The notes: a model not told the origin generated them from the sequence alone. A stretch of DNA of 46,135 nt from Campylobacter concisus UNSWCS (GCF_000466685.1 NZ_ANNG01000039.1:1-46135), one strand, 5' to 3'; positions 11,248 to 20,437 are shown, numbered from the stretch's first letter. Numbers and translations: made by a program.

Positions 11248-13386
11248 ATGCATAGCGATAAGATAAAAGACGAACTGCTTCAATGCTTGGTGATCTTTAC
11301 CAAACTTCACAATAACCCATATAGTGCCGATGCTTTGACTATCGGTCTGCCTGTAAAAGATGGCGAAGAGATCGAGCTTTTTTCACTAAAGAGCTCGAAG
11401 TCTTTATTTTCTCGTGCAGCTTCACGTGCTGGCTTTGCATCGACGCTTGTCAGAAAAGATCTTGATCAAATTTCGCCTTTAGTTTTGCCTTGTATCTTGA
11501 TGCTTAGAGGTAAAAAAGCTTGCATCTTGCAATCTTTCAGTGAAGACAAAAAGATGGCAAACATCATCACGCCTGATCTTTCAACTGGCACTAGCACGAT
11601 AGAAACAAGCAAGCTAAAAGATGAGTATCTAGGCTATGCTTACTACCTAAAACGTGAATTTGTCCCAGAAGATACAAGCTCGACAAAGCTTATCGACGCT
11701 GGTAATGACCACTGGTTTTGGGGCACTTTAAAGCGCTCTAAGAAAATTTACTTTGACGTCGTGATAGCAAGCTTTATCATAAACTTATTTGTCCTTGCAA
11801 GCCCGCTCTTTACGATGAATGTCTATGACCGCGTTGTGCCAAATAACGCAGTTGAGACACTTTGGGTTCTAGCACTTGGCGTAAGCGTCGTTTATGGCAT
11901 CGATCTATTTTTAAAATTTGTTCGTTCATATTTTCTTGAGATCGCAGGCAAGAAGAGCGATATCATTATGAGCTCGATCCTCTTTGAGCGCGTCATGGAT
12001 ATGAAATTTAGCAATAAGCCAAAGTCGGTTGGTTCATTTGCTAGCAACTTGAAAGAATTTGACACAGTTAGAAATTTCTTCTCATCTGCGTCGCTTGCTG
12101 CCATTGTGGATCTGCCATTTGCGTTAATCTTCTTGATAGTTACCTACTTTATAGGAAGCTACCTTGTGCTTGTGCCTATTGTTATCATGATAGCTATTTT
12201 GTGCTACACATTTTTTATAAAAGATCCGCTTCAAAACGCGATTAAAAGCACATTTGAGGCTTCAGCTATGAAAAATGGCATTTTGATAGAGAGTCTTAGC
12301 AGCTTAGAGACCATTAAAACTCTTGGTGCTAGCGGCCATGTGCAGTGGAACTGGGAAGAGGCGACTGGCGAGATAGCAAATAGAAGTATCAAGTCAAAGA
12401 TCATCACTACTTCGATCACGACAGTTACGTCGTTTTTGGTACAGTTAAATACTATCGCTATCATCGTTCTTGGCGTTTATATGATACAAGATACGCACCT
12501 TACTATGGGTGGTTTGATCGCTGCTGTTATGCTTAGTTCTCGTGCGATTGCCCCTATGGGTCAAGTAGCCTCACTAGCTGCAAATTTCGAGCAGACAAAG
12601 ACAGCTTATCAAAGCCTTAGTAAGATCATGCAGATGCCAGTTGAAAGACCTGAGGGCAAGAAATTTGTTAGAAGAAATTCTTTTGATGGTAAGATAGAGT
12701 TTAAAAACGTTAGCTTTACTTATCCAGACACCACAAAAGGCTCACTTGATAGGATAAATTTTGTCATTCAGCCGGGTGAGAAAGTAGGCATCATCGGTAG
12801 AAATGGCTCTGGTAAGACAACCTTGCAAAAGATAATCCTAGGTCTTTACGCACCGACTGAGGGCTCAGTGCTAATTGATGGTATCGATATAAATCAAATA
12901 GACCCAGCCGACCTTAGAAGAAATATCGGCTATGTGCCACAAGATGTTGTGCTATTTAAGGGAACGGTTAGAGAAAATATCGTTCAAAAAGCTCCTTATG
13001 TCGATGATATGCAGATCATTAAGGCGGCTAAGGTAAGTGGCGTTGATGAATATGTCAATGCTCACCCTCTTGGTTTTGATATGCCTGTCTTTGAAAGAGG
13101 CGATGGCATCAGTGGTGGCCAGCGTCAAAGTATAGCTGTGGCTAGGGCATTTTTGCTTGATAGTCCTATCATCTTGCTTGACGAGCCTACAAATTCACTA
13201 GACAATACAGTTGAGAGCAAGCTGAAAGCAAATTTAAAGGTAAATACCGTAAATAAAACTATGATTTTGGTAACTCACAGAACATCAATGCTCGATCTTG
13301 TTGATAGGCTCATAGTGATGGATAACGGCAAAATTTTACTAGATGGTCCAAGAGACGAAGTTTTAGCTAGACTTAGTGGGAAGTGA
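11248..13386 (+). CDS. LapB-like type I secretion ABC transporter/permease
   Basis: Inner-membrane ATPase that powers one-step export of large RTX-type proteins. The 712-aa protein starts with a C39-like domain (about 1-130) lacking an evident catalytic Cys-His pair, then a transmembrane domain (about 160-440) containing the VYDRVVPNNAVETLW segment typical of this class. The ATPase follows: Walker A GRNGSGKT at about 517-524, signature SGGQ at about 620, and Walker B IILLDEPTN at about 640. It starts 3 bp after the lapD-like gene and overlaps the fusion-protein gene by 4 bp. The substrate is not encoded in this window. Confidence 0.92.
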   Translation: MHSDKIKDELLQCLVIFTKLHNNPYSADALTIGLPVKDGEEIELFSLKSSKSLFSRAASRAGFASTLVRKDLDQISPLVLPCILMLRGKKACILQSFSEDKKMANIITPDLSTGTSTIETSKLKDEYLGYAYYLKREFVPEDTSSTKLIDAGNDHWFWGTLKRSKKIYFDVVIASFIINLFVLASPLFTMNVYDRVVPNNAVETLWVLALGVSVVYGIDLFLKFVRSYFLEIAGKKSDIIMSSILFERVMDMKFSNKPKSVGSFASNLKEFDTVRNFFSSASLAAIVDLPFALIFLIVTYFIGSYLVLVPIVIMIAILCYTFFIKDPLQNAIKSTFEASAMKNGILIESLSSLETIKTLGASGHVQWNWEEATGEIANRSIKSKIITTSITTVTSFLVQLNTIAIIVLGVYMIQDTHLTMGGLIAAVMLSSRAIAPMGQVASLAANFEQTKTAYQSLSKIMQMPVERPEGKKFVRRNSFDGKIEFKNVSFTYPDTTKGSLDRINFVIQPGEKVGIIGRNGSGKTTLQKIILGLYAPTEGSVLIDGIDINQIDPADLRRNIGYVPQDVVLFKGTVRENIVQKAPYVDDMQIIKAAKVSGVDEYVNAHPLGFDMPVFERGDGISGGQRQSIAVARAFLLDSPIILLDEPTNSLDNTVESKLKANLKVNTVNKTMILVTHRTSMLDLVDRLIVMDNGKILLDGPRDEVLARLSGK

Positions 13387-14855
13387 TTATGCAAGAAGAT
13401 ATAAAAAATCAACAAAATGAAAATTTAAAGCCAGACGAAAAGCCGGTTCAAAAAAGTGACATAAAAGAGCAAGAGAGCGCTGGAGATCAAATTTTAAATA
13501 GCGTAGATGGCATCAAGTCAAACATCCAAGCTAAAAACTACGATGCCTATGACTTAAAATTTATGTCAAGCCTCTCAGAAGCTGTTTTGGCAAAGGCTCC
13601 ATCAACCTCAAAAAAGATACTTTATGCAGTTAGCATAACTGTTTTTTGGCTACTTTTGTGGGCTTCATGGGCACAGATAGATGAGATAACAAGAGGTAGT
13701 GGCAAGATCATCCCATCAGGCAAAAACCAAGCGATACAAAACCTTGAGGGCGGTATCGTAGATCAAATTTTTGTAAAAGAGGGCGATGAGGTTAAAAAAG
13801 ATCAGATCCTCATCAGGCTTGATAATAAAAATTTTACAAGTAGCTACGGCGAGTCAAAGCTAAGACTTGATGAGCTTCAGGCTAAATTTATGAGGCTTGA
13901 TGCTGAAGCAAATGATAAAGAATTTGACTACAACGAAACAAGAGATGCGAACAATAGCAAAGCTGTAAGATACGAGATAAGCTTGCATAACTCAAACATC
14001 GATCACCTAAACGAGCAAATAGGAATTTTAACAGAGCAAATTCACCAGCGCCAAAGTGAGCTAACCGAGCTTAGAAATAAAATTTCTCAAACTCAAAATA
14101 GCTATAATCTTGTTTTAAAAGAAAAAGCTATCATGGAGCCTATCTTTAAAAAAGGTCTTGTTAGTGAGGTCGAGTATATCCAGCTTCAAAGACGTGTAAA
14201 TGATCTAAAGGGCGAGCTTGACGCATCTGTGCTTGCCGTGCCAAGAGTCGAATCAACCATAAAAGAGGCGAAAAATAAGATAGAAGAGGCAAAGCTGGCG
14301 TTTAAAAATAATGCAAAAAAAGAGTTAAACGAAGTCTCTGCTGAGATCGCAAGGATAAACGAGTCGCAAATCAGCCTAAGCGACAGGGTTGAAAGAACTT
14401 ATGTAAGATCTCCGGTAAATGGTATCGTTAGTAAAATGATGGTGCATACAGTCTCTGGCGTTATCAAGCCAGGTGAAAATATCGCTGAGATCGTCCCACT
14501 AGAGGATAAACTCATCGCTGAGGTAAAGGTTAAGCCAGCTGACGTTGCGTTCTTAAGACCTGGACTTGATACGATGGTTAAATTTACGGCGTATGATTTT
14601 AGTATTTATGGCGGCTTAAAAGGTAAAGTAACGCAGATCAGTGCCGATACCGAGACAAATGAAAAAACAGGCGAGAGCTACTATCTAGTCAGGATAGAAA
14701 CTGAGAAAAACTATCTTGGAACAGAAAAAAAGCCACTTAGGATCAAGGTTGGTATGATAGTTTCAGCTGATATCATCACTGGTAAAAAGACGATACTTGA
14801 CTATCTGCTAAAACCTATCTTAAAAGCAAAACAAAACGCTTTAACGGAGCGATAA
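13383..14855 (+). CDS. LapC/HlyD-like membrane fusion protein
   Basis: Periplasmic adaptor joining the ABC exporter to the TolC-like channel. The 490-aa protein has a cytoplasmic N-terminus of about 75 residues, one membrane helix (ILYAVSITVFWLLLWASWA, about 76-94), a lipoyl-type half motif (GGIVDQIFVKEGDEV), a long coiled coil (about 150-325), the second lipoyl half (YVRSPVNGIVSK) and a C-terminal beta domain. This is the standard type I secretion architecture. Both ends touch neighbouring genes: a 4-bp overlap upstream and a 1-bp overlap downstream. Confidence 0.93.
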   Translation: MIMQEDIKNQQNENLKPDEKPVQKSDIKEQESAGDQILNSVDGIKSNIQAKNYDAYDLKFMSSLSEAVLAKAPSTSKKILYAVSITVFWLLLWASWAQIDEITRGSGKIIPSGKNQAIQNLEGGIVDQIFVKEGDEVKKDQILIRLDNKNFTSSYGESKLRLDELQAKFMRLDAEANDKEFDYNETRDANNSKAVRYEISLHNSNIDHLNEQIGILTEQIHQRQSELTELRNKISQTQNSYNLVLKEKAIMEPIFKKGLVSEVEYIQLQRRVNDLKGELDASVLAVPRVESTIKEAKNKIEEAKLAFKNNAKKELNEVSAEIARINESQISLSDRVERTYVRSPVNGIVSKMMVHTVSGVIKPGENIAEIVPLEDKLIAEVKVKPADVAFLRPGLDTMVKFTAYDFSIYGGLKGKVTQISADTETNEKTGESYYLVRIETEKNYLGTEKKPLRIKVGMIVSADIITGKKTILDYLLKPILKAKQNALTER

Positions 14856-15352
14856 TGCAAAAGTCAGCTAGCTTTGAGCGAAATTTTAGCGAATATCAAA
14901 TTTCAAGAGCGAAGTTGGCTGATAAATTTGTCATTGTAAATGATGGCAAAATATGCGATCTAATCGGAAGAGGGGTTGTTAAATTTTTCTTTAAAGACTG
15001 TGAAAAAAGCTTTGATGAGATGATAAATTTAAAAAAAGAAGAGCATATCAGCTTAGCTGGGCTAAAGATAGAAGATGAGCTAGTAAGCAGCATTAAAATA
15101 TCAATTAGTGGCTACGATGAAAGCAGTGATAGCTTGGACTTTGATCTAAATTTACTATCTCTTAGTGTGCCATATAGATATGCCATATCAAATGGTTGTT
15201 TTGAGATGAGTATCTTTTTAAAAGAAGACAAAGAAGTAGTTGAGAAATTCTTATCCACTTTTAGTTATAAATTTGAGGCAAATAGTGGCAAGGAGCGCTA
15301 CTTGATCGTTTTCGTAAATGAGTCAAAAATTTACGAGCAAACCTATATGTGA
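14855..15352 (+). CDS. Unknown protein in the Lap-type operon, 165 aa
   Basis: I do not recognise this family. The protein has no signal peptide or membrane segment and alternates strand-like and helix-like stretches. I looked for the PilZ RxxxR and DxSxxG motifs and do not see them. The ATG overlaps the fusion-protein stop by 1 bp, and a LuxR-type regulator follows 11 bp later. The position suggests a cytoplasmic role in secretion or its control, such as a chaperone or regulator partner, but this is inference from context only. Confidence 0.75.
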   Translation: MQKSASFERNFSEYQISRAKLADKFVIVNDGKICDLIGRGVVKFFFKDCEKSFDEMINLKKEEHISLAGLKIEDELVSSIKISISGYDESSDSLDFDLNLLSLSVPYRYAISNGCFEMSIFLKEDKEVVEKFLSTFSYKFEANSGKERYLIVFVNESKIYEQTYM

Positions 15353-15363
15353 CATAAGGAAAT

Positions 15364-16005
15364 ATGGTTATGAATGTGGTTTTTTTTACTCAAAATGGTT
15401 CGCTTAATAATCTTTGGCGAGGGTACTTTTCAGATGACGATGTGAAATTTACTCACAATAAAAAAGATTTTTTTGCAAATTTAAACGACGAGGTTGATAT
15501 CGTCGGTATCGATACAAACGCTTTTAAAGATAGCCTTGATGAAAATATTAAAACCATTTATGAAAGTTTTCCAAATATAAAATGTCTAATCCTTGCAAAC
15601 GAACCAAAATTTAGTGAAGGCAAACATCTGCTGGCTCTTGGTGTCAAAGGATATGCAAACTCACACATGAGAAAAACGCACTTTGAAGATGCCTTTGAGA
15701 CGATTTTAAATGGCAAAGTTTGGCTTTATCCAGAATTTATCCAAGCGATGATCGGAGAGCTAACTGGCTCATATATAAATAATGAAAGTGAGACTTTGGA
15801 GAAAAAGTCTGATCTAAGCGAGCTTAGCTCACGCGAAAAAGAGATCGCAAACTTAATCTACCAAGGTCTAACAAACAATGAAATTTCAGAGCAAACAGGC
15901 ATTACTTTAAGGACGGTAAAGGCGCACACTACGTCGATTTACAGCAAGCTAAATGTGAAAGATAGAATAGGTCTTGTGCTTTTGATGAAGCAGCTGCATG
16001 CGTAA
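15364..16005 (+). CDS. LuxR/NarL-type response regulator
   Basis: DNA-binding regulator of 213 aa. The N-terminal half (about 1-120) resembles a receiver domain, with an Asp at about residue 50 in the VGIDTNAF segment, but the acidic pocket is not canonical. The C-terminal LuxR HTH (about 148-208) is clear: LSSREKEIANLI, then TNNEISEQTGITLRTVKAHT. An AAGGA sequence lies just upstream of the chosen ATG; a second ATG follows six bases later. It lies inside the Lap-type operon and overlaps the second lapG-like gene by 8 bp, so it probably regulates this operon or the adhesin gene. No histidine kinase gene is nearby. Confidence 0.85.
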   Translation: MVMNVVFFTQNGSLNNLWRGYFSDDDVKFTHNKKDFFANLNDEVDIVGIDTNAFKDSLDENIKTIYESFPNIKCLILANEPKFSEGKHLLALGVKGYANSHMRKTHFEDAFETILNGKVWLYPEFIQAMIGELTGSYINNESETLEKKSDLSELSSREKEIANLIYQGLTNNEISEQTGITLRTVKAHTTSIYSKLNVKDRIGLVLLMKQLHA

Positions 16006-16624
16006 AATTTTGCTTCTTTTCTTTTTTGTCTCTTCACTTTTTGCAAATAATTTTGAAATTTCTCCAAAAAATATATCTCAGTGCAAAAATCAAATTTGCA
16101 AAAATATCCTAAATCACTATGCAAATTTTATGAAAAAAATAGAACACGAAAGCTTTATCAGAAAGCTAGAACTCATAAATTCATACTTAAATTCTTTGAT
16201 GCCAAGATATGATGATTTTTACAATACAAATGTCGATGTGTGGAGCACTAGGAGCGAGTTTTTAAGGCGAGGTGGCGGAGACTGCGAGGAGTACGCGATA
16301 TCAAAGCGCGATAGCCTAAAAGATCTTGGCGTGGATAATCAAAAATGCCTTCTGGTTGTTCAAGAAAAAAATACAAAAAAATATCATATGGTGCTAGCTG
16401 TTTGGGAAAATTTACACAAAGAGCCTTTGATACTGGATAATCTAAGCTTTAGAGTTTTGCCGCTTTCGAAGCGCTACGACTTGGTGCCAGAGTATTGCTT
16501 GATGGATGGAAAATATTTTAAGATAAAAAAAGATGGCATAAATTTAGAACCTGTAAATATAAGAATGCAAACTTACGAAAATTTGATAAAAAAGGAAAAA
16601 GAAGAGAAATTTTGGAAGAATTAA
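15998..16624 (+). CDS. LapG-like periplasmic cysteine protease (second copy)
   Basis: Second transglutaminase-like cysteine protease of the operon, 208 aa. It has a clear signal peptide (basic start, about 12 hydrophobic residues, likely cleavage near LFA-NN). The triad is Cys96 (GGGDCEEY), His130 (YHMVL) and Asp147 (LILDN), with the same His-Asp spacing as the first copy. The two proteins share the core but diverge elsewhere, so this is an old paralogue. It overlaps the regulator gene by 8 bp. Whether it also binds LapD, cuts the same adhesin, or acts at another site cannot be told from sequence. Confidence 0.87.
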   Translation: MRKILLLFFFVSSLFANNFEISPKNISQCKNQICKNILNHYANFMKKIEHESFIRKLELINSYLNSLMPRYDDFYNTNVDVWSTRSEFLRRGGGDCEEYAISKRDSLKDLGVDNQKCLLVVQEKNTKKYHMVLAVWENLHKEPLILDNLSFRVLPLSKRYDLVPEYCLMDGKYFKIKKDGINLEPVNIRMQTYENLIKKEKEEKFWKN

Positions 16625-16869
16625 TCTTCCAAGTCGATGTCTATTTTTTCAACATTTGTTGTAATATCTTTAGTATTTTTCTCAATGTTATGTTTATTTT
16701 TTTCGATTAATGATCTGTTTTGACCTATAAGGTCTCTATTTTCTTTGATACCATCACTGTTTTGCTCGATCATTTTGCTTAGCGTCGCTATCTTTTTTTC
16801 ATAGCGGATCATTAAGAAATAGATCACGTAAATTAGCAGTAAAATTACCGCCCAAGGTAAAAATTGCAT
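16621..16869 (-). CDS. Small membrane-anchored coiled-coil protein, 82 aa
   Basis: I do not recognise a characterised family. One membrane helix (about 5-21) is followed by a basic residue pair and about 55 residues of predicted coiled coil, with repeated Asn and Ile spacing (NRDLI, NRSLI, NKHNI, NTKDI). It ends with an acidic tail. It converges on the second lapG-like gene, overlapping its 3' end by 4 bp. It could be a structural or septal membrane protein, but nothing in the context supports a specific role. Confidence 0.7.
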   Translation of the reverse strand: MQFLPWAVILLLIYVIYFLMIRYEKKIATLSKMIEQNSDGIKENRDLIGQNRSLIEKNKHNIEKNTKDITTNVEKIDIDLED

Positions 16870-17076
16870 ATTAAATCCTTTGTAATTTTTCGTAATTATA
16901 GAAATTTTAGCTTTTAAAAAAAATAAAACTATTGAAATATGAAATTTTATATATGTAAAATTTATTTTTATTTTTGTTAAAAATGGCTCAGTCTAGCGGG
17001 TATTTTTAAAATTTTTTATAAAATTTATAGGTTTTGATTGCAAAAAAAATTAGATGAAATATTTTTCAAAATCTCC

Positions 17077-17105
17077 TTGACTTTTATTTTATTTTGGGCT
17101 ATAAT
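17077..17105 (+). promoter_or_regulatory. sigma70 promoter for the tRNA-tuf transcript
   Basis: TTGACT at 17077-17082 and TATAAT at 17100-17105 are separated by 17 bp, close to the sigma70 consensus. The tRNA-Thr gene starts 20 bp after the -10 hexamer. The AT-rich stretch upstream (16870-17076) contains nothing else I can name. Confidence 0.75.
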
Positions 17106-17125
17106 TACCACTTCACAAAACAGGT

Positions 17126-17201
17126 GCTGGTGTAGCTCAGTTGGTAGAGCTACTGCCTTGTAAGCAGTGGGTCGGCGGTTCAAGTCCGTTCACCAGCTCC
17201 A
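17126..17201 (+). tRNA. tRNA-Thr (TGT)
   Basis: A 76-nt cloverleaf. The acceptor arms GCTGGTG and CACCAGC pair fully, the anticodon loop reads CTTGTAA with TGT, the T-arm has GTTCAAG, and the 3' CCA is encoded. It is the first gene of the tRNA-tuf cluster. Confidence 0.96.
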
Positions 17202-17253
17202 TTTTGTAACAGTGTTTGACCAGAAAATACCAAAATAACTTATTAATGTTTAA

Positions 17254-17338
<85 letters not shown>

Positions 17339-17345
17339 TTGTTAT

Positions 17346-17422
17346 GCGGGAGTAGCTCAGTTGGCTAGAGCATCAGCCTTCCAAGCTGAGGGTCGCGGGT
17401 TCGAGCCCCGTTTCCCGCTCCA
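17346..17422 (+). tRNA. tRNA-Gly (TCC)
   Basis: A 77-nt cloverleaf with acceptor arms GCGGGAG/TTCCCGC (one G-T pair). The anticodon loop CTTCCAA gives TCC, the T-arm has GTTCGAG, and CCA is encoded. It starts 8 bp after tRNA-Tyr. Confidence 0.96.
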
Positions 17423-17546
17423 AAATTTGGGAAAGTAAACTGGGAGCTGTATCTAGATTTTACTAAACACAGTTATTCCATCTTTATTTTCATGAATTTT
17501 TAGTTGTTTGTATGTTGATTAAAATCATCTCAGCCAAGCGTTTTTC

Positions 17547-17621
<75 letters not shown>

Positions 17622-17693
17622 CTGGTTTATATGATTTTATATTGCTATACGAATTTGAATTAGATAAAGACACATATCATAACGGAGGAAAAG

Positions 17694-18893
17694 ATGGCTA
17701 AAGAAAAATTTTCACGCAACAAGCCACACGTAAACATAGGCACTATCGGTCACGTTGACCATGGTAAAACTACTTTAACAGCTGCAATATCTGCTGTTCT
17801 TTCACGCAAAGGTCTTGCTGAGCTAAAAGATTATGATAATATTGATAATGCTCCAGAAGAGAAAGAGCGTGGTATTACAATTGCTACTTCACACATTGAG
17901 TATGAGACAGAAAAACGTCACTATGCTCACGTTGACTGCCCAGGCCACGCCGACTATGTAAAAAACATGATTACAGGTGCTGCTCAAATGGACGGCGCTA
18001 TTCTAGTTGTTTCTGCAGCAGACGGCCCAATGCCACAAACAAGAGAGCACATCTTACTATCTCGTCAAGTTGGTGTTCCTTATATCGTTGTTTTCATGAA
18101 CAAAGCAGATATGGTTGATGACGCTGAGCTACTTGAACTAGTCGAGATGGAAATTCGCGAACTGCTTAACGAGTACAACTTCCCAGGTGATGATACTCCA
18201 ATAGTTTCTGGTTCAGCACTTAAAGCTCTTGAAGAGGCAAAAGCTGGACAAGACGGTGAGTGGTCAGCAAAAATTATGGAACTAATGGATGCGGTTGATA
18301 GCTATATCCCAACTCCAGTTCGTGCTACAGATAAAGATCTTCTTATGCCAATCGAAGATGTTTTCTCAATTTCAGGTCGTGGTACAGTTGTAACAGGTAG
18401 AATTGAGAAAGGTGTTGTTAAAGTTGGCGACACAATAGAAATCGTTGGTATCAAACCTACACAAACAACAACAGTTACTGGTGTTGAGATGTTTAGAAAA
18501 GAGATGGATCAAGGTGAGGCTGGCGATAACGTTGGTGTTCTTCTTCGTGGTACTAAAAAAGAAGACGTTGAACGTGGTATGGTTCTTTGCAAACCTAAAT
18601 CAATTACTCCTCACACAAAATTTGAGGGTGAGGTTTATATTCTAACTAAAGAAGAGGGTGGTCGCCATACTCCTTTCTTTAACAACTATAGACCACAATT
18701 CTATGTAAGAACAACTGACGTTACTGGTTCTATTACATTACCAGAAGGCACAGAGATGGTTATGCCAGGTGATAACGTAAGAATTTCTGTTGAGCTTATA
18801 GCTCCAGTTGCACTTGAAGAAGGTACTCGTTTTGCTATCCGTGAAGGTGGTAGAACTGTTGGTTCAGGTGTTGTTTCAAAAATACTTGGTTAA
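17694..18893 (+). CDS. tuf: EF-Tu, translation elongation factor
   Basis: GTPase that delivers aminoacyl-tRNA to the ribosome. The 399-aa protein has the P-loop GHVDHGKT at residues 19-26, the DCPGH switch motif near 81, the NKAD nucleotide motif near 136, and the two beta-barrel domains that follow. A strong ribosome site (GGAGG) precedes the ATG. It follows four tRNA genes that are probably co-transcribed, the usual arrangement in this lineage. A hairpin with a T-tract follows its stop. Confidence 0.98.
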   Translation: MAKEKFSRNKPHVNIGTIGHVDHGKTTLTAAISAVLSRKGLAELKDYDNIDNAPEEKERGITIATSHIEYETEKRHYAHVDCPGHADYVKNMITGAAQMDGAILVVSAADGPMPQTREHILLSRQVGVPYIVVFMNKADMVDDAELLELVEMEIRELLNEYNFPGDDTPIVSGSALKALEEAKAGQDGEWSAKIMELMDAVDSYIPTPVRATDKDLLMPIEDVFSISGRGTVVTGRIEKGVVKVGDTIEIVGIKPTQTTTVTGVEMFRKEMDQGEAGDNVGVLLRGTKKEDVERGMVLCKPKSITPHTKFEGEVYILTKEEGGRHTPFFNNYRPQFYVRTTDVTGSITLPEGTEMVMPGDNVRISVELIAPVALEEGTRFAIREGGRTVGSGVVSKILG

Positions 18894-18906
18894 TTTATAA
18901 AATTAT

Positions 18907-18931
18907 GCCAAAGGGGAAACCCTTTGGCTTT
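18907..18931 (+). terminator. Terminator/attenuator after tuf
   Basis: Stem GCCAAAGGG (18907-18915) pairs perfectly with CCCTTTGGC (18920-18928) around a GAAA tetraloop, followed by TTT. Because rpmG starts only 16 bp later, it may act as a partial terminator that lowers downstream expression relative to tuf. Confidence 0.7.
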
Positions 18932-18946
18932 CTATAAGGAATATAT

Positions 18947-19105
18947 ATGAGAATTAAAATCGGTTTAAAATGCTCTGAATGTGGTGATATCAATTATACT
19001 ACTACAAAAAACAGCAAAACCACTACAGATAAGGTTGAGCTCAAAAAATATTGCCCAAGATTAAAAAAACATACTGTTCATAAAGAAGTTAAGTTAAAAA
19101 GCTAA
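18947..19105 (+). CDS. rpmG: Ribosomal protein L33
   Basis: Small 50S protein of 52 aa. It has the zinc-ribbon half CSEC (Cys9, Cys12) and a third cysteine in YCPR, while the fourth expected cysteine is absent. The sequence ends HKEVKLKS, as I recall for Campylobacter L33. An AAGGA site lies upstream of the ATG. It sits between tuf and tRNA-Trp, the conserved order of this cluster. Confidence 0.93.
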   Translation: MRIKIGLKCSECGDINYTTTKNSKTTTDKVELKKYCPRLKKHTVHKEVKLKS

Positions 19106-19124
19106 TTAAGAATAAGTAGCTATT

Positions 19125-19200
19125 AGGGCAATAGCTCCAACGGTAGAGCGCTGGATTCCAAATCCAATGGTTGGGGGTTCGAATCCCTCTTGCCCTGCCA
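19125..19200 (+). tRNA. tRNA-Trp (CCA)
   Basis: A 76-nt cloverleaf with acceptor arms AGGGCAA/TTGCCCT. The anticodon loop TTCCAAA gives CCA, the T-arm is GGGGTTCGAATCC, and CCA is encoded. One anticodon-stem pair (C-A at the top) is mismatched. It lies between rpmG and secE. Confidence 0.95.
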
Positions 19201-19217
19201 CAATTAAGGTTAAGATT

Positions 19218-19397
19218 ATGGAAAAATTTATAAATTATATAAAGCTATCTAAATTGGAAATAATGAAAGTTATCTTTCCTACTAAAGAACAAATTAGAAA
19301 TGCTTTTATTGCAGTTTTTATCGTGGTCGCTGTTGTTTCACTTTTTTTAGCTCTTGTTGATGTTATTATGTCCTTTGTTCTTTCTAAAGTTATATAG
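19218..19397 (+). CDS. secE: SecE, preprotein translocase subunit
   Basis: Essential small subunit of the SecYEG channel. It is 59 aa with one membrane helix (about 31-52) after a short amphipathic segment (LSKLEIMKVIFPTKEQ) that includes the conserved Pro. The ATG at 19218 follows a TAAGA sequence. A longer in-frame reading from 19167 would begin inside tRNA-Trp and is rejected. nusG follows, as expected. Confidence 0.93.
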   Translation: MEKFINYIKLSKLEIMKVIFPTKEQIRNAFIAVFIVVAVVSLFLALVDVIMSFVLSKVI

Positions 19398-19411
19398 GAT
19401 AAGGAAAAATA

Positions 19412-19942
19412 ATGTCACACAAATGGTATGCTATACAAACTTACGCTGGTAGCGAAATGGCAGTAAAAAGAGGAATTGAAAATTTAGTTAGAGATCACGG
19501 TATCGAAGATCAACTAAAAGAAGTTATCGTTCCTACAGAAGACGTAATAGAGATAAAAAACGGTAAGCAAAAAATTAATGAAAGAACTCTTTATCCTGGA
19601 TATGCTTTTGCATGTTTAGATCTTGATACAGCTCTTTGGCATAAGATTCAGTCTTTGCCAAAGGTCGGACGTTTTATCGGTGAGGCCAAAAAGCCTACAC
19701 CATTAACTGAAAAAGATATAAATACTATCTTGGAGAAAGTTCAAAAAAGAGCGGCACCAAAACCTAAAATATTTTTTGAGGATGGTGAAAGCGTTCGCAT
19801 AACAGAAGGTCCTTTTGCTAACTTTACAGGTATCGTTGAAGAATACGATATGATACATGGTAAGCTTAGACTCAATGTTTCTATTTTTGGTAGAAGTACC
19901 CCTGTTGATATTTTGTATTCACAAGTTGAGAAGATAATTTAA
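19412..19942 (+). CDS. nusG: NusG, transcription termination/antitermination factor
   Basis: Binds RNA polymerase and couples it to Rho or the ribosome. The 176-aa protein has the NGN domain (starting [12 protein letters not shown], about 4-120) and the C-terminal KOW domain ([19 protein letters not shown], about 127-145). It lies between secE and rplK, the usual order, with AAGGA upstream of the ATG. Confidence 0.96.
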   Translation: MSHKWYAIQTYAGSEMAVKRGIENLVRDHGIEDQLKEVIVPTEDVIEIKNGKQKINERTLYPGYAFACLDLDTALWHKIQSLPKVGRFIGEAKKPTPLTEKDINTILEKVQKRAAPKPKIFFEDGESVRITEGPFANFTGIVEEYDMIHGKLRLNVSIFGRSTPVDILYSQVEKII

Positions 19943-19952
19943 GGAGCAAGAA

Positions 19953-20378
19953 ATGGCTAAAAAAGTTATAGGTGAAATAAAATTACAAATTGCCGCAACA
20001 AAAGCAAATCCTAGCCCGCCAGTTGGTCCAGCATTAGGACAAAAAGGCGTTAATATTATGGAATTTTGTAAAGCCTTTAATGAAAAAACAAAAGATATGG
20101 TTGGATTTAATATCCCAGTTGTTATTACTGTTTATGCTGATAAAAGTTTTACATTTATCACAAAACAACCACCTGCTACAGACCTTATTAAAAAGGCTGC
20201 AGGTATAACAAAGGGAACAGATAATCCTTTAAAAAATAAAGTAGGTAAATTAACAAAAGCTCAAGTTTTAGAAATTGTTGAGAAAAAACTTGTTGATTTA
20301 AATACAAATGATAAAGAGCAAGCAGCTAAGATTATTGCTGGTTCAGCTCGTTCAATGGGTGTCGAAGTAATAGGCTAA
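19953..20378 (+). CDS. rplK: Ribosomal protein L11
   Basis: 50S protein of the GTPase-associated centre. The 141-aa length is standard. It has the N-terminal [21 protein letters not shown] segment and the conserved proline-rich hinge, plus the C-terminal rRNA-binding domain ending [10 protein letters not shown]. An AAGGAG site precedes the ATG by a good distance. It is followed by rplA. Confidence 0.97.
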   Translation: MAKKVIGEIKLQIAATKANPSPPVGPALGQKGVNIMEFCKAFNEKTKDMVGFNIPVVITVYADKSFTFITKQPPATDLIKKAAGITKGTDNPLKNKVGKLTKAQVLEIVEKKLVDLNTNDKEQAAKIIAGSARSMGVEVIG

Positions 20379-20386
20379 AACCTTTA

Positions 20387-20412
20387 CCGTCAGGTTGATT
20401 TTCAAAAGACGG
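20387..20412 (+). promoter_or_regulatory. Hairpin in the rplK-rplA spacer
   Basis: CCGTC (20387-20391) pairs with GACGG (20408-20412) in the 59-bp spacer upstream of rplA. In other bacteria L1 represses its own mRNA near here, so an autoregulatory site is possible. The sequence alone does not prove it. Confidence 0.35.
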
Positions 20413-20437
20413 AAGCAATTTATATGCGGAGAAATTT

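Noticed and set aside
14855-15352. PilZ c-di-GMP receptor
   Set aside because: The position was suggestive, but the RxxxR and DxSxxG motifs are absent.
19167-19217. N-terminal extension of secE
   Set aside because: It would be translated from within tRNA-Trp; the ATG at 19218 gives the normal SecE length.
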